A DNA stretch of 64,000 bases from a bacterium SCSIO 12827 (GTDB taxonomy: Bacteria; Pseudomonadota; Alphaproteobacteria; Rhodospirillales; Casp-alpha2). The notes beneath the pieces were generated by a model. It ran no database searches, was not told where the DNA came from, and saw only the letters and a list, made by a program, of their open reading frames with translations. The stretch lies in NCBI GenBank assembly GCA_024397995.1, contig CP073746.1:3346001-3410000 (forward strand). Direction: 5' to 3'. Position numbers and translations under genes: made by a program. This document shows, in pieces, positions 13,015 to 25,010 of the stretch (position 1 is the stretch's first letter; each line of letters starts with the position of its first letter).

Positions 13015-15228
13015 ATGACGAAGGATCACCAATCGGCCGACGGGAAAGACGCCCCGGTTTTCCAGCCGGGCACGCGGGTCGCCGTGCGCCTGCCGCTGCC
13101 GTTGACCGACGCCTATGACTACCGGGTACCGGCCGGACTGCCCCTGGCCGCCGGGGATTTCGTGCGCGTCCCCCTGGGTCCGCGCCGCATGGCCGGCGTC
13201 GTCTGGGGCCCCGGCACCGGCGACGTGCCCGACGCCAAGATGAAGGAAATCCTGGACCGGCTTGACGCCCCGCCCATGACGGCGGAGGCCATGGCCTTCG
13301 TCGACTGGGTCGCCGAATACACCCTGAACCCGCCGGGCGCCGTGCTGCGCATGGCCTTGAGCGTGCCGGAAGCCCTGGAACCACCCAAGCCGCTGACGGC
13401 CTACCGCCCCGCCGATCCCCGGCCTGAGATCAAGATGACCCCGGCCCGCGAGCGCGTGTTGGCCGCCGCCGCCGAAGGCCCGCCGCGTCAGGCGGCGGAG
13501 CTTGCCCGCGCCGCGGGCGTCACCCCCGCCGTGGTCACCGGTCTGGCTAAGGTCGGCGGGCTGATCGCCTACCCGATTCCGGCCTTTCCCCCGCCCCCGG
13601 CGCCGGACCTGGGTCGTCCCGGCCCCGATTTATCGGCGGAACAGGCAGCGGCGGCGGATTCGCTGAGTGCGGCCGTGACCGAGGGCTTTTCCGTTCAGGT
13701 TCTGGAGGGCGTCCCCGGGTCGGGCAAGACCGAGGTTTATCTGCAGGCCGTGGCGGAAGCGGTCTCGCGCGGCCGCCAGGTGTTGGTGCTGCTGCCGGAA
13801 ATCGCCCTGTCGGCGCAATGGCTGGAACGGTTTCAGGCCAGGTTCGGCGGGGAGCCGGCGCTCTGGCATTCCGAGGTCACCCAGGCGCAAAAGCGCGAGA
13901 CCTGGCGCCATGTGGCCCTGGGCCAGGCGGACGTGGTGGTCGGCGCGCGATCGGCCCTGTTCCTGCCGTTCCGGGATTTGGGCCTGATCATCATCGACGA
14001 GGAACACGACGGCTCTTTCAAGCAGGAAGAGGGTGTCGTCTACAACGCCCGCGACATGGCCGTGGTGCGGGCCCGGATGGGCCGCATCCCCGTGGTTCTG
14101 GTCTCAGCAACGCCGTCCCTGGAAACCCAGGCCAACGTGGACCGGGGCCGCTACGTCCATCTGCATCTGCCGGCCCGCCACGGCGGCGCCGACCTGCCCG
14201 ATGTCGAACTGGTCAACATGACCAAGACGCCCCCGCAGCGCGGACAATGGCTGTCACCGCCACTGCGCGAGGCCGTGACGGCGACGCTTGAGCGCGGCGA
14301 GCAGGCCTTGCTGTTTCTCAACCGCCGGGGTTACGCGCCGCTGACCCTGTGCCGGACCTGCGGCCACCGCCTGCAATGCCCGCAATGCACGGCCTGGCTG
14401 GTCGAACACCGCCTGCTCGGGCGCCTGCAATGCCACCATTGCGGCTACCAGATGGCCCCGCCCCATACCTGCCCCGGCTGCGGCGCTGAAGATAGCTTGG
14501 TGCCTTGCGGGCCGGGGGTTGAGCGCCTGGAGGAAGAGGTCCGCGGCCTCTACCCTGATGCCCGCATCGCCATGGCGACATCGGACAACCTTTACAATCA
14601 GCGCACGGCCCGCGAATTCGTCCACCGCATCGAAGCCCATGAGATCGACCTGATCATCGGCACCCAGATCGTCGCCAAGGGCTACCATTTCCCCCTGCTG
14701 ACCCTGGTCGGCGTGGTCGATGCCGATCTGGGGCTTTCCGGCGGCGACCTGCGGGCGGCGGAGCGCACTTATCAGTTACTTTACCAGGTCGCCGGGCGGG
14801 CCGGGCGGGCGGACCGCCCGGGCCGGGTCCTGATCCAGACCTTCATGCCCGAGCATCCGGTCATGGATGCCATTCTGAAGGGCGACCGCGCCGCCTTCCT
14901 GACCGCCGAGGCCAAGGGCCGCGAGGACGCCCGCATGCCGCCCTACGGCCGCCTGGTCGGCGTGGTGGTGTCCGGTACGGACGAAGCGGCGGTCGATGCC
15001 GGGGCCCGCGCACTGGGTCGCTCCGCCCCTCAGGGCGCGGATATTCAGGTCCTGGGCCCGGCGCCGGCGCCGCTCGCCATGATCCGGGGCCGCCATCGCC
15101 GCAGGCTGTTGTTGAAGGCCGGGCGTGGCACGGCAGTGCAACCCCTGGTGCGGGCCTGGATCAAGCGCGCCAGCATTCCGAAAAAGGTTCGCGTGCTGAT
15201 CGATATAGATCCCTATTCCTTCATGTAA
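13015..15228 (+). CDS. priA: Primosomal protein N' (replication restart helicase PriA)
   Basis: 3'-to-5' DNA helicase that reloads the replisome at stalled forks. N-terminal DNA-binding domain (about 20-115), Walker [10 protein letters not shown] near 231-239, Walker B DEEHD near 328, helicase motif SATPS, and a zinc-binding region (about 446-495) with eight cysteines in CxxC pairs (CRTCG, CPQC, CHHCG, CPGCG) inserted in the helicase core. C-terminal motif [12 protein letters not shown]. 737 aa, normal. Divergent from DUF484-xerC. Confidence 0.96.
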   Translation: MTKDHQSADGKDAPVFQPGTRVAVRLPLPLTDAYDYRVPAGLPLAAGDFVRVPLGPRRMAGVVWGPGTGDVPDAKMKEILDRLDAPPMTAEAMAFVDWVAEYTLNPPGAVLRMALSVPEALEPPKPLTAYRPADPRPEIKMTPARERVLAAAAEGPPRQAAELARAAGVTPAVVTGLAKVGGLIAYPIPAFPPPPAPDLGRPGPDLSAEQAAAADSLSAAVTEGFSVQVLEGVPGSGKTEVYLQAVAEAVSRGRQVLVLLPEIALSAQWLERFQARFGGEPALWHSEVTQAQKRETWRHVALGQADVVVGARSALFLPFRDLGLIIIDEEHDGSFKQEEGVVYNARDMAVVRARMGRIPVVLVSATPSLETQANVDRGRYVHLHLPARHGGADLPDVELVNMTKTPPQRGQWLSPPLREAVTATLERGEQALLFLNRRGYAPLTLCRTCGHRLQCPQCTAWLVEHRLLGRLQCHHCGYQMAPPHTCPGCGAEDSLVPCGPGVERLEEEVRGLYPDARIAMATSDNLYNQRTAREFVHRIEAHEIDLIIGTQIVAKGYHFPLLTLVGVVDADLGLSGGDLRAAERTYQLLYQVAGRAGRADRPGRVLIQTFMPEHPVMDAILKGDRAAFLTAEAKGREDARMPPYGRLVGVVVSGTDEAAVDAGARALGRSAPQGADIQVLGPAPAPLAMIRGRHRRRLLLKAGRGTAVQPLVRAWIKRASIPKKVRVLIDIDPYSFM

Positions 15229-15305
15229 CCGGCATGTGACCGGCCCCCAAATCCGGTTGCTCATCGGGCTTTAAAATTGCCCCGAAACGGGCCCAATCAG
15301 AGGTC

Positions 15306-15322
15306 TTTCACAGTCTGTGAAA
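15306..15322. promoter_or_regulatory. 17-bp perfect palindrome upstream of the atp operon
   Basis: TTTCACAG-T-CTGTGAAA has 8-bp perfect arms and lies 173 bp before atpH, in the 266-bp priA-atpH gap. The form is that of a dimeric regulator site. The A-run on its right side means it could also act as a minus-strand terminator, but no minus-strand gene is nearby. The rest of the gap holds a second GC hairpin (CCCGCC 15392-15397, GGCGGG 15404-15409) and no gene. Confidence 0.5.
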
Positions 15323-15494
15323 AAACCCGGGCGACTCTGGTTGCATGCGCGAAACCTCTGTGGTAGGACTGGCCGCGCTTTCCAGGCGGGGCCCGCCGGA
15401 ATTGGCGGGATTACGGCTGTTTTTTAGGCGCGATCCCTGTCCGAAACCGGCATATCAGGGTCCGTAAAAAAAACTTAATCAAGGGGTTTCCCAG

Positions 15495-16046
15495 GTGTCA
15501 TCGGATATCGCAGGCGCTTCCGGCCTTGCAGGTCGCTACGCGACCGCCCTTTTCGAATTGGCTGAGGCCGACAAGCAGCTGGACACGGTCGCCCAGGATC
15601 TGGCTGCAATCCGTGATATGGTCGATGGCAGTGCCGACTTGGCGCGCCTGATCCGATCCCCGGTCATTGCCCGGGACAACCAGATCGCCGCCATGGATGC
15701 GATCCTGACCAAGGCCGGGGTTTCCGAGCTAACCAAACATTTCGTTGGTGTCGTCGCGCAGAACCGCCGTTTGTTCGCGCTGACCGCCATGATCACGCAA
15801 TTTCAAGGTATCTTGGCCCAGCACCGGGGTGAAATGACCGCCGAGGTCACGTCCGCCCAAGCGCTGAGCGACAAACAGCGTCAAGCGATCGAGGACGGAC
15901 TGAAAAAGGCCATGGGCGCGAAAGTCGCCGTGGACGCACGGGTTGATGAAGATCTTCTGGGCGGCCTCGTGGTCAAAATCGGTTCACGTATGATCGATTC
16001 CTCGATCAAAACCAAACTTCAGCAACTTCGCTTAAGCCTGCGATAA
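15495..16046 (+). CDS. atpH: F1F0 ATP synthase delta subunit
   Basis: Delta subunit of F1, linking F1 to the peripheral stalk. 183 aa. The N-terminal LAGRYATALFELA and C-terminal DEDLLGGLVVKIGSRMIDSSIKTKLQQL match the OSCP/delta family. The start is GTG 15495, supported by AAGGGG at 15481-15486 with 8-nt spacing; no ATG fits. First gene of the F1 operon; F0 genes are not in the window, as usual for alphaproteobacteria, where F1 and F0 operons are separate. Confidence 0.95.
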   Translation: MSSDIAGASGLAGRYATALFELAEADKQLDTVAQDLAAIRDMVDGSADLARLIRSPVIARDNQIAAMDAILTKAGVSELTKHFVGVVAQNRRLFALTAMITQFQGILAQHRGEMTAEVTSAQALSDKQRQAIEDGLKKAMGAKVAVDARVDEDLLGGLVVKIGSRMIDSSIKTKLQQLRLSLR

Positions 16047-16061
16047 GAGGGGATCCCGAAA

Positions 16062-17597
16062 ATGGAAATCCGCGCCGCGGAAATCTCCGCCATTCTCAAG
16101 AAACAGATTGCCGACTTCGGTTCGGAAGCCGAGGTCGCGGAAGTCGGCCAGGTGCTGTCCGTCGGTGACGGTATTGCCCGTGTCTATGGTCTGGACCAGG
16201 TCCAGGCCGGCGAAATGGTCGAATTCCCGGGCGGCATCAAAGGGATGGCGTTGAACCTGGAAACCGACAACGTCGGTATCGTTATTTTCGGCGACGACCG
16301 AGACATCAAGGAAGGCGACACGGTCAAGCGGACCGGCGACATCGTTGACGTCCCCGTCGGCAAGGCTCTGTTGGGCCGCGTCGTTGACGCGCTCGGCAAC
16401 CCAATCGACGGCAAGGGCGATATCGACACCACCGAACGCTCCCTGGTCGAAGTCAAGGCGCCCGGCATCATTCCCCGGAAATCGGTGCATGAGCCGGTGC
16501 AGACCGGCCTCAAGGCCATCGACAGCCTGATCCCGGTCGGCCGCGGCCAGCGTGAATTGATCATCGGCGACCGCCAGACCGGCAAGACCGCCGTCATCAT
16601 CGACACCATCCTGAACCAGAAGTCGGTCAACGAGAACGCCAAGGACGAGTCGGAAAAGCTCTACTGCGTTTATGTCGCCGTCGGCCAGAAGCGGTCCACC
16701 GTGGCCCAGCTGGTCAAGACCCTCGAAGATTACGACGCCCTGAAATATTCCATCGTCGTCGCCTCGACCGCATCCGAGCCGGCGCCGCTGCAGTTCCTGG
16801 CCCCCTACACGGGCTGCGCCATGGGCGAATATTTCCGCGACAACGGCATGCACGCCGTCATCTTCTATGACGATCTGTCCAAACAGGCCGTCGCCTATCG
16901 TCAGATGTCCCTGCTGCTGCGCCGTCCGCCGGGCCGCGAAGCCTATCCGGGCGACGTCTTCTACCTGCACTCCCGCCTGCTCGAGCGCGCGGCCAAGATG
17001 AACGACGAACTGGGCGCCGGTTCGCTGACCGCCCTGCCGGTCATCGAAACCCAGGCCGGTGACGTTTCCGCCTACATCCCGACCAACGTGATCTCGATCA
17101 CCGACGGTCAGATCTTCCTGGAAACGGAACTGTTCTATAAGGGCATCCGCCCGGCCGTGAACGTCGGCCTGTCGGTGTCGCGCGTCGGTTCCGCCGCCCA
17201 GACCAAGGCCATGAAGCAGGTCGCCGGCTCGATCAAGCTGGAACTGGCCCAGTATCGCGAAATGGCGGCCTTCGCCCAGTTCGCGTCGGACCTGGACCCG
17301 TCGACCCAGCGGCTTCTGGCCCGTGGTGCCCGTCTGACCGAACTTCTGAAGCAGCCGCAGTATTCGCCGCTGACCGTGGCCGAACAGGTCGTCGTCATCT
17401 TCGCCGGCGTGAAGGGCTACACCGATAAGGTCGCCGTCAACGACATCACCGCCTACGAGCGCCGTCTGCTGGACGCCGCCCGTGACAAGGGGGCCGATAT
17501 CCTGGCGACGATCACCAAGGAAAAGGCGCTCAGCGACGACACCACGGAGAAGCTGTCGGCATTCCTCGACGACTTCACCAAGTCTTTCGCGGCCTAA
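16062..17597 (+). CDS. atpA: F1 ATP synthase alpha subunit
   Basis: Non-catalytic nucleotide-binding subunit of F1. Beta-barrel domain at the N terminus ([20 protein letters not shown]), P-loop GDRQTGKTA at about 169-177, and the signature [17 protein letters not shown] near 365. 511 aa is standard. Lies 15 bp after atpH and before atpG. Confidence 0.98.
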   Translation: MEIRAAEISAILKKQIADFGSEAEVAEVGQVLSVGDGIARVYGLDQVQAGEMVEFPGGIKGMALNLETDNVGIVIFGDDRDIKEGDTVKRTGDIVDVPVGKALLGRVVDALGNPIDGKGDIDTTERSLVEVKAPGIIPRKSVHEPVQTGLKAIDSLIPVGRGQRELIIGDRQTGKTAVIIDTILNQKSVNENAKDESEKLYCVYVAVGQKRSTVAQLVKTLEDYDALKYSIVVASTASEPAPLQFLAPYTGCAMGEYFRDNGMHAVIFYDDLSKQAVAYRQMSLLLRRPPGREAYPGDVFYLHSRLLERAAKMNDELGAGSLTALPVIETQAGDVSAYIPTNVISITDGQIFLETELFYKGIRPAVNVGLSVSRVGSAAQTKAMKQVAGSIKLELAQYREMAAFAQFASDLDPSTQRLLARGARLTELLKQPQYSPLTVAEQVVVIFAGVKGYTDKVAVNDITAYERRLLDAARDKGADILATITKEKALSDDTTEKLSAFLDDFTKSFAA

Positions 17598-17654
17598 CGG
17601 ACGCCGAAGACCGGTTTAACGCACGCCTGACGGACGAACGAGGAAAGCGCTTTC

Positions 17655-18545
17655 ATGCCTTCGCTCAAGGACCTGAAAATCAGGATCAACAGCGTCAAGT
17701 CGACGCAGAAGATCACTTCCGCCATGAAAATGGTGGCTGCCGCCAAACTGCGGCGCGCCCAGGAAGGTGCGGAAGCCGCCCGTCCTTATGCGCAGCGCAT
17801 GGAAGGCATGGTTGCCGCCATCGGAGCGTCGATTGGGGACCCGACCGGCGCGCCGAAAATGTTGGCGGGAACCGGTTCGGACAACACCCATCTTCTTGTC
17901 GCCTGCACCGCCGACCGCGGTTTGTGCGGCGGTTTCAACGGCACCATCGTTCGCGAAGTGCGCCGTGTGGCCCGCAAGCTCAAAAGCGAAGGCAAGACGG
18001 TCAAGATTCTCTGCGTGGGTAAAAAGGCTCGCGACCTTCTGCGCCGCGACTTCAAGGCCGACATCGTCGAAACCTTTGAAGGCATTGGACGGCGCGGTGT
18101 CGAATACGAGCAGGCTCAGAGCGTCGCCGATAAGATCACGGAAATGTTCGAAGCCGGTGAATTCGACATCTGCACCGTCATCTTCAACCGATTCCAGTCG
18201 GCCATGACGCAGATCGTCACGAACCAGCAGATCATCCCCTTCCAGCCGCCGGAAACCGACGGCGACAAGGAAAAGACCGGTGGCCCGTCGGCGATTTATC
18301 TGTACGAGCCGGAAGAACAAGAAATTTTGGCCGATCTGCTGCCCCGCAACATGGCGGTGCAGTTGTTCCAGGCGTTGCTGGAAAGCTCCGCTTCGGAACA
18401 CGGTGCGCGCATGACCGCCATGGACAGCGCGACCCGAAATGCCGGCGAAATGATCGACAATCTGACGCTGACCTATAACCGGACACGTCAGGCATTTATC
18501 ACCAAGGAACTCATCGAAATCATCTCGGGCGCGGAAGCGGTCTAG
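17655..18545 (+). CDS. atpG: F1 ATP synthase gamma subunit
   Basis: Rotor shaft of F1. N-terminal coiled-coil [25 protein letters not shown] and C-terminal helix [43 protein letters not shown] are the classical paired helices of gamma. The central Rossmann-like domain includes [11 protein letters not shown]. 296 aa, normal. Start ATG 17655 follows GAGGAAAG. Confidence 0.97.
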   Translation: MPSLKDLKIRINSVKSTQKITSAMKMVAAAKLRRAQEGAEAARPYAQRMEGMVAAIGASIGDPTGAPKMLAGTGSDNTHLLVACTADRGLCGGFNGTIVREVRRVARKLKSEGKTVKILCVGKKARDLLRRDFKADIVETFEGIGRRGVEYEQAQSVADKITEMFEAGEFDICTVIFNRFQSAMTQIVTNQQIIPFQPPETDGDKEKTGGPSAIYLYEPEEQEILADLLPRNMAVQLFQALLESSASEHGARMTAMDSATRNAGEMIDNLTLTYNRTRQAFITKELIEIISGAEAV

Positions 18546-18556
18546 AGACGATTTGA

Positions 18557-19999
<1,443 letters not shown>

Positions 20000-20029
20000 G
20001 GACTTGGTGCGAACAAAGGACATCCGATA

Positions 20030-20431
20030 ATGGCCGATACGATCCAATTCGATCTGGTTTCGCCGACAAAGCTGGTGGCGTCACAGGCCGTGGACATGGT
20101 CGTCGTTCCCGGCGGCGAGGGCGACCTGGGTGTCCTGCCCGGCCACTCGCTGCTGATCGGCACCGTGCGTCCCGGCGTCATCGACATCCATGAAGGCGGC
20201 AAGGTGACCAACAGCATCTTCGTCGCCGGCGGGTTCGTTGAGGTTAATCCCGAAACCTGCACGGTCCTGGTCGAAGAAGCGACCGCCGTCGCCGATATCG
20301 ACAAGGCGGCCGCCAGCCAGCGCCTTCAGGACGCACAAAAGGCCCTCGCCGACGCCGATGACGCCAGGGCAAAATCCGCCGCCGAAAGCGAAGTGAAGGT
20401 CGCCGAGGCGATGATCGCCGCCGCGCCCTAA
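20030..20431 (+). CDS. atpC: F1 ATP synthase epsilon subunit
   Basis: Epsilon subunit, regulator of ATP hydrolysis and part of the rotor. The N-terminal beta-sandwich (IQFDLVSPTKLVASQAVDMVVVPGGEGDLGVLPGHS) matches the family and is followed by a short alanine-rich C-terminal helical part. 133 aa. Last gene of the operon, directly followed by a strong terminator. Confidence 0.95.
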   Translation: MADTIQFDLVSPTKLVASQAVDMVVVPGGEGDLGVLPGHSLLIGTVRPGVIDIHEGGKVTNSIFVAGGFVEVNPETCTVLVEEATAVADIDKAAASQRLQDAQKALADADDARAKSAAESEVKVAEAMIAAAP

Positions 20432-20450
20432 ACCGGCCCACGCATTTGGG

Positions 20451-20477
20451 AAAAAGCCGCGCTTGCGCGGCTTTTTT
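20451..20477 (+). terminator. Rho-independent terminator of the atp operon
   Basis: AAAAAGCCGCG (20451-20461), loop CTTG, and CGCGGCTTTTT (20466-20476) form an 11-bp stem ending in six Ts. It lies 20 bases after the atpC stop. The A-run on the 5' side means it could work on both strands. Confidence 0.92.
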
Positions 20478-20527
20478 CATGCCCATTACCCCGCGTTCAT
20501 GAGCCCCCCCCTCACGCCAAAGAGCAT

Positions 20528-20555
20528 TTGGCCGGGGCAGGGGGGCTGCTATAAC
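20528..20555 (+). promoter_or_regulatory. Candidate sigma-70-type promoter for sixA
   Basis: TTGGCC (20528-20533), 16-nt spacer, TATAAC (20550-20555). The -10 matches consensus at five of six positions and the -35 at four. It lies 50 bp before the sixA start and just after the atp terminator. Confidence 0.5.
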
Positions 20556-20605
20556 AAGGCTGCCCATTAAAGATAAAAAACAGACCAATTGAAGGGAAGC
20601 CGTCT

Positions 20606-21088
20606 ATGCGCCTCTACCTCGTGCGTCACGGCCTTGCGCTGACCAAGGACGAAAATCCAGATCGGCCACTCAGCGAGCAAGGTCAAAAGGATGTAAAGCG
20701 CATGGCGTCGTTTCTCGGACGGGCCGGTGTTCGGATGCCACGCGTCATCCATTCGGAAATCCTCCGAGCCCAACAGACCGCCATGCATCTGTCGGCCGTG
20801 ATCGGACCCGGGCGCATCGTCGAGGAAATGAAAGACCTGAAGCCGTCGTCGCGCCTGGACAGCCTGGTGCAGGCCGCGTCCGGATGGACCGAGGACACCA
20901 TGGTCGTCGGCCACGATCCGTTCATGAGCCGCATCACCTCGTTCTTCACCGCGGGCGATGCCAACGCCGGGGTCATCGCCTTCGATCCGGGTTCCGTGGT
21001 CTGCCTGGAACGCGACCCCATCATCACGGAAAACGGCGGCCATTGGACCATCCTCTGGCACATGAGCCCGGTCTTGCTGAGTACGTGA
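20606..21088 (+). CDS. sixA: SixA-like phosphohistidine phosphatase
   Basis: Histidine phosphatase superfamily member, 160 aa. The N-terminal RHG motif (residues 7-9, catalytic H8), the SEILRAQQTA segment with the second substrate arginine, and VVGHDPFM with the second catalytic histidine are all present. SixA acts on phosphohistidine of phosphorelay or PTS proteins; the true substrate here is unknown. Start ATG 20606 follows GAAGGGAAG. Its stop overlaps the next gene by one base. Confidence 0.85.
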   Translation: MRLYLVRHGLALTKDENPDRPLSEQGQKDVKRMASFLGRAGVRMPRVIHSEILRAQQTAMHLSAVIGPGRIVEEMKDLKPSSRLDSLVQAASGWTEDTMVVGHDPFMSRITSFFTAGDANAGVIAFDPGSVVCLERDPIITENGGHWTILWHMSPVLLST

Positions 21089-21282
21089 TGACTGCGTTCC
21101 CCAGCGGCCCGGCGGCCATCGTCCTATTGGTGGTGCTGATCTACCTGGCGATCCGCGTGTTCATCGTCGCCCATCCCAAGAACGAGCGCACGGTGAAGGA
21201 AGTGTTCGAGGACATGCTTCTAGAACTCGTCGGCGCCGCGATCATCATAATCGGCGTTCTGCTTCTGCCGCTGTTTCTGTGA
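21088..21282 (+). CDS. Small two-helix membrane protein coupled to sixA
   Basis: A 64-aa frame starts at ATG 21088, whose A is the last base of the sixA stop codon (TGATG), a classic translational-coupling junction. It has two hydrophobic stretches, about residues 8-27 and 47-64, separated by a charged segment (HPKNERTVKEVFEDMLLE). I do not recognise the family. The coupling and the well-formed hairpin membrane topology support a real gene. Confidence 0.6.
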   Translation: MTAFPSGPAAIVLLVVLIYLAIRVFIVAHPKNERTVKEVFEDMLLELVGAAIIIIGVLLLPLFL

Positions 21283-21300
21283 TCGTGTAGCCAGCGATGT

Positions 21301-23493
21301 TCACGACCGCCGCTTCGGCGCGCGAGACGTCGCCTTGCGCGCGCCCTTGCCTTTCGGTTTCCACGCCGGGCCGCCCGCCGCGCGCTTTTCCGCCCCCGGC
21401 TTGCGACTGACCAGTTTGGAAGGCGCCGTGCCTGGCGAGGCCAACCCGAGGTCGACCGCTTCCAGCCTTCGAATTTCGTCACGCAGGCGGGCCGCTTCCT
21501 CGAATTCAAGGTTACCGGCGGCCTTGCGCATCTTGTCGTTCATGTCATTGATGACGGCGGTCAGGTTGTTGCCGGCGAGATGGGTTTCGCCGGTAACGCC
21601 CGTGTCGACGGTCATGTAATCGCCCTCGTAAACGCTTTCCAACGCCTTGGAGAATCCCTTCTTCACGCTTTCCGGGGTGATGCCGTGGGCGAGGTTGTAT
21701 TCCTGCTGCTTTTCCCGCCGCCGTTCGGTTTCCGACAGGGCATAGTCCAGGGCCTCGGTCATGTTGTCGGCATAGAGAATGACCCGGCCATCCAGGTTGC
21801 GGGCGGCGCGGCCGATGGTCTGCACCAGCGACGTCTTGGACCGCAGATATCCCGGCTTGTCCGCGTCGAGAATACAGACCAGGGCGCACTCCGGAATGTC
21901 CAATCCTTCGCGCAGAAGGTTAATACCGACCAGTACGTCGAAAGCACCCAAGCGCAGATCCCGGATGATTTCGATGCGTTCCAGGGTGTCGATGTCGGAA
22001 TGCATATAGCGCACCCGCACACCCTGTTCATGGAGGTATTCGGTCAGGTCCTCGGCCATGCGCTTGGTCAGGGTGGTGACCAGGGTGCGCTGGCCCTTGA
22101 GCGCCGTTTCCTTGACCTCCATCAGCAGGTCATCGACCTGATTTTCCACCGGCCGGACGATACACAGCGGGTCGATAAGCCCGGTCGGGCGCACCACCTG
22201 CTCGGTTATTACGCCCCCGGTACGATCAAGCTCCCACGGGCCGGGTGTGGCCGAGACAAACACCGTTTGCGGGCGCATGCCGTCCCATTCCTCGAACTTC
22301 AAGGGCCGGTTGTCGACGCAACTGGGCAGGCGGAAGCCGAATTGCGACAGGGTCGTTTTGCGCGCGTAATCGCCTTTGAACATGCCGCCGATCTGCGGCA
22401 CGGTGACATGGCTTTCATCGACCACCAAAAGGGCGTTTTCCGGCAGGTATTCGAACAGGGTGGGCGGCGGCTCGCCGGGGGCCCGGCCCGTAAGGTAGCG
22501 GCTGTAATTTTCGATACCGGAACAATGCCCCGTGGTCTCCAGCATTTCGATGTCGAAGGTGGTGCGTTCCTGCAGCCGTTGCGCCTCCAGAAGCTTGCCC
22601 TCAGCGATCAGACGGTCGAGGGTTTCCTTCAACTCGACCTTGATTTGGGGGATCGCCTGCATCAGCGTCGGACGCGGGGTCACATAGTGGCTGTTCGGAT
22701 AGACAATGATTTCGTCCAGGGTTGCGATCTTGTCGCCGGTCAGGGGATCGATCTCCCACATGGCCTCGACCTCGTCGCCGAACAGGGACAGCCGCCAGGC
22801 CCGGTCTTCCAAATGCGAAGGGAAAATTTCCACGACATCGCCCCGCACCCGGAACGTCCCCCGGACAAATGCCGCGTCATTGCGCTTGTATTGCAGCTCG
22901 ACCAACTGCTTTAGCAGTTTTTGCCGGTCGACGATGGACCCAGCCTTCAGGCGCACGATCATCTCGGCATAGGTCTCGACAGCGCCGATACCATAGATGC
23001 AGGACACCGAGGCGACGATCACCACGTCGTTGCGTTCCAACAGGGCGCGGGTCGCCGAATGGCGCATGCGGTCGATCTGTTCGTTGATGGAGGCGTCTTT
23101 TTCGATATAGGTGTCCGTCCGCGGCACGTAGGCTTCCGGCTGGTAATAATCGTAATAGCTGACGAAATATTCGACCGCGTTTTCCGGGAAAAACTCCCTC
23201 ATCTCGCCGTACAATTGCGCCGCCAAGGTCTTGTTTGGCGCCAGCACCAGGGTCGGCCGGTTCAGATTGCGGATGACGTGGGCCATGGTAAACGTCTTGC
23301 CCGAGCCGGTAACGCCGAGCAAAACCTGATCCCGTTCCCCCGCCTCCAACCCCGCCGTCAGCTCGGCGATGGCCTCGGGCTGGTCGCCGGCCGGGGAATA
23401 TTCGCTTTGCAGGTCGAACGCGGGGCCGCCCGCGACCGCCGGTCGCCGGGACGGATGATAAAGCGCCGGGTCGTTTTTCAGTTCCATGACCAT
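21301..23493 (-). CDS. uvrB: Excinuclease ABC subunit B
   Basis: Damage-verification helicase of nucleotide excision repair; works with UvrA and UvrC. Walker A GVTGSGKT (60-67), beta-hairpin [10 protein letters not shown] (113-122) that inserts between strands, helicase motifs DESHVT and the motif VI region QTIGRAARN, and a C-terminal UVR domain ([24 protein letters not shown]) that contacts UvrC. 730 aa with a basic, glycine/lysine-rich extension beyond the UVR domain (about 700-730), longer than E. coli UvrB. A TATAAT lies only 5 bases before the ATG, suggesting a leaderless mRNA. Confidence 0.97.
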   Translation of the reverse strand: MVMELKNDPALYHPSRRPAVAGGPAFDLQSEYSPAGDQPEAIAELTAGLEAGERDQVLLGVTGSGKTFTMAHVIRNLNRPTLVLAPNKTLAAQLYGEMREFFPENAVEYFVSYYDYYQPEAYVPRTDTYIEKDASINEQIDRMRHSATRALLERNDVVIVASVSCIYGIGAVETYAEMIVRLKAGSIVDRQKLLKQLVELQYKRNDAAFVRGTFRVRGDVVEIFPSHLEDRAWRLSLFGDEVEAMWEIDPLTGDKIATLDEIIVYPNSHYVTPRPTLMQAIPQIKVELKETLDRLIAEGKLLEAQRLQERTTFDIEMLETTGHCSGIENYSRYLTGRAPGEPPPTLFEYLPENALLVVDESHVTVPQIGGMFKGDYARKTTLSQFGFRLPSCVDNRPLKFEEWDGMRPQTVFVSATPGPWELDRTGGVITEQVVRPTGLIDPLCIVRPVENQVDDLLMEVKETALKGQRTLVTTLTKRMAEDLTEYLHEQGVRVRYMHSDIDTLERIEIIRDLRLGAFDVLVGINLLREGLDIPECALVCILDADKPGYLRSKTSLVQTIGRAARNLDGRVILYADNMTEALDYALSETERRREKQQEYNLAHGITPESVKKGFSKALESVYEGDYMTVDTGVTGETHLAGNNLTAVINDMNDKMRKAAGNLEFEEAARLRDEIRRLEAVDLGLASPGTAPSKLVSRKPGAEKRAAGGPAWKPKGKGARKATSRAPKRRS

Positions 23494-23498
23494 GGCTG

Positions 23499-23504
23499 AT
23501 TATA
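23499..23504 (-). promoter_or_regulatory. TATAAT box directly in front of uvrB
   Basis: On the minus strand TATAAT occupies 23504-23499, followed by CAGCC and the uvrB ATG at 23493. Normal transcription start spacing would put +1 at or next to the A of the ATG. A -35 is poor (ATGACC at 19-nt spacing). Confidence 0.45.
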
Positions 23505-23577
23505 TAGGCGCTGTGCGCCCGCCGGTCATCCCTTGGCTTGGCTAAATTCCCAGGATGTCGGCGGGCGCAAACACGGT

Positions 23578-24936
23578 TCAGGCTTTAGGATTCAGGATGG
23601 CATCCACAAGCTGCGCCGACAGACCCGTGTAGCGCGCCGGATCAAGCAGGGTATCCAGTTCCTCAGCGGTCATGATTTCCGCCACCCGGGCGTCTTCCAA
23701 CAACAGGTCGCGGAATACCTTGCCTTGTTCAAAGGCCGTCATGGCTGCTTCATAGACCACGTCATGGGCCGTGTTGCGGCCGATGGTCTCGCCCAGCTTC
23801 ATCATCACCGCCTCGGACAGCAGCAAACCGCCGGTCAGATCCAGGTTTCGGCGCATGTTGTCGGCCCGCACGGTCAGCCCGCCGGTGACCATCACCGCCT
23901 TGCGCAGGGCCGATTCCGTCAGGCAGCTGACCCGCGGCACGAAATCCCGTTCGACCTGGTTGGCGACCTTGTCGCGTTCGTGGTCGGCGATCATGCTTTC
24001 GAAGGCCGGGGGCACACAGGCCCAGGCCAAGCGGACAATGCCCTGGGTCACTTCGCAGATCGCCGGGTTACGTTTCTGCGGCATGGTTGAGGATCCAACC
24101 TTGCCCGGCTTGTGCGGTTCCTCCAGCTCGGCCGCTTCCGTGCGTTGCAGGGTCGCGACCTCGCGGACGATGCGGCCCATGGTGCCGGCGATGCTGGCCA
24201 GCACGGCCGCGTATTCGGTGAACCGGTCCTTGGCGACATGCCAGGAAATCGCCGGCGCGCCGAGCCCCAGATCGGCCATCATCCGGGCCGCGACCTCGGG
24301 CCCCTTCCCGCCGACCGCCGCATGGGTGCCGACGGCGCCGGAGAACTGGCCGACCAGAACACGCACGGCCATCTGGTCCAGGCGTTCGCGCTGGCGGCGG
24401 ATTTCGTCGATCCAGACGGCAACCTTGTAGCCGAAGGTGATCGGCAGGGCCTGCTGGCCATGGGTGCGCCCGGCCATCGGTGTGTCGCGATGGTCCCGCG
24501 CAAGCTTGGCGCAGTTGGCTTCGAGTTCATCCAGACCATCGCGGATCAGCGCGACCGCGTCCTTCATCTGCAGGACAAGACCGGTGTCCATGACGTCCTG
24601 GGTGGTCGCCCCCCAATGGACGTATTCACCCGCCTTCTTGTCGCCCTGGGCTTCGCATTGCGCGGCCATGGCACGGACCAGCGGCACGATGGGATGGCTG
24701 GTGCGGGCCATTTCATCGCGGATGGCGTCAAAATCGTACAATGACATGTCGGCCGCCTTGGTGATCTGCGCGGCGGCACTTTCGGGAATGATGCCGAGGG
24801 CCGCTTCGGCGCGGGCAAGCGCCGCTTCCATGTCTAGAAATTTCTGCAGTGTCGCGGTGTCGTCGAAGGCCGCGCGCATGGCGGGGGTGGAAAACTGGTC
24901 GCGGTAAAGGACGCTGTCGATGCCGGAAACGGCCAT
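23578..24936 (-). CDS. Fumarase/aspartase-superfamily lyase (PurB/PcaB-like)
   Basis: 452-aa member of the fumarase/aspartase/adenylosuccinate lyase superfamily, which eliminates fumarate or forms lactones. The signature GSSTMPQKRNP with the catalytic serine loop is present, as is HWGATTQDVMDTG (region 1) and GRTHGQQALPITFG (region 2). The layout resembles 3-carboxy-cis,cis-muconate cycloisomerase and the adenylosuccinate-lyase-family proteins of alphaproteobacteria rather than housekeeping PurB. No aromatic-catabolism genes are nearby, so the substrate is open. Start ATG 24936 has a strong AGGAGGAA ribosome binding site at 7 bases. Confidence 0.8.
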   Translation of the reverse strand: MAVSGIDSVLYRDQFSTPAMRAAFDDTATLQKFLDMEAALARAEAALGIIPESAAAQITKAADMSLYDFDAIRDEMARTSHPIVPLVRAMAAQCEAQGDKKAGEYVHWGATTQDVMDTGLVLQMKDAVALIRDGLDELEANCAKLARDHRDTPMAGRTHGQQALPITFGYKVAVWIDEIRRQRERLDQMAVRVLVGQFSGAVGTHAAVGGKGPEVAARMMADLGLGAPAISWHVAKDRFTEYAAVLASIAGTMGRIVREVATLQRTEAAELEEPHKPGKVGSSTMPQKRNPAICEVTQGIVRLAWACVPPAFESMIADHERDKVANQVERDFVPRVSCLTESALRKAVMVTGGLTVRADNMRRNLDLTGGLLLSEAVMMKLGETIGRNTAHDVVYEAAMTAFEQGKVFRDLLLEDARVAEIMTAEELDTLLDPARYTGLSAQLVDAILNPKA

Positions 24937-25010
24937 GGGGTATTCCTCCTGGAGGCGTGGTTTCTTATTGAGAAGGCCGCCATGTTAGGGGGAACTACGG
25001 GCCAGGTTAA

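Noticed and set aside
15392-15425. Intrinsic terminator of priA (CCCGCC/GGCGGG hairpin then T-run)
   Set aside because: The T-run (15420-15425) starts 10 bases after the stem and the stem is 6 bp; too weak to call.
21580-22914. A 444-codon plus-strand open frame opposite uvrB
   Set aside because: Antisense to uvrB, whose motifs are complete; no SD and no recognisable domain.
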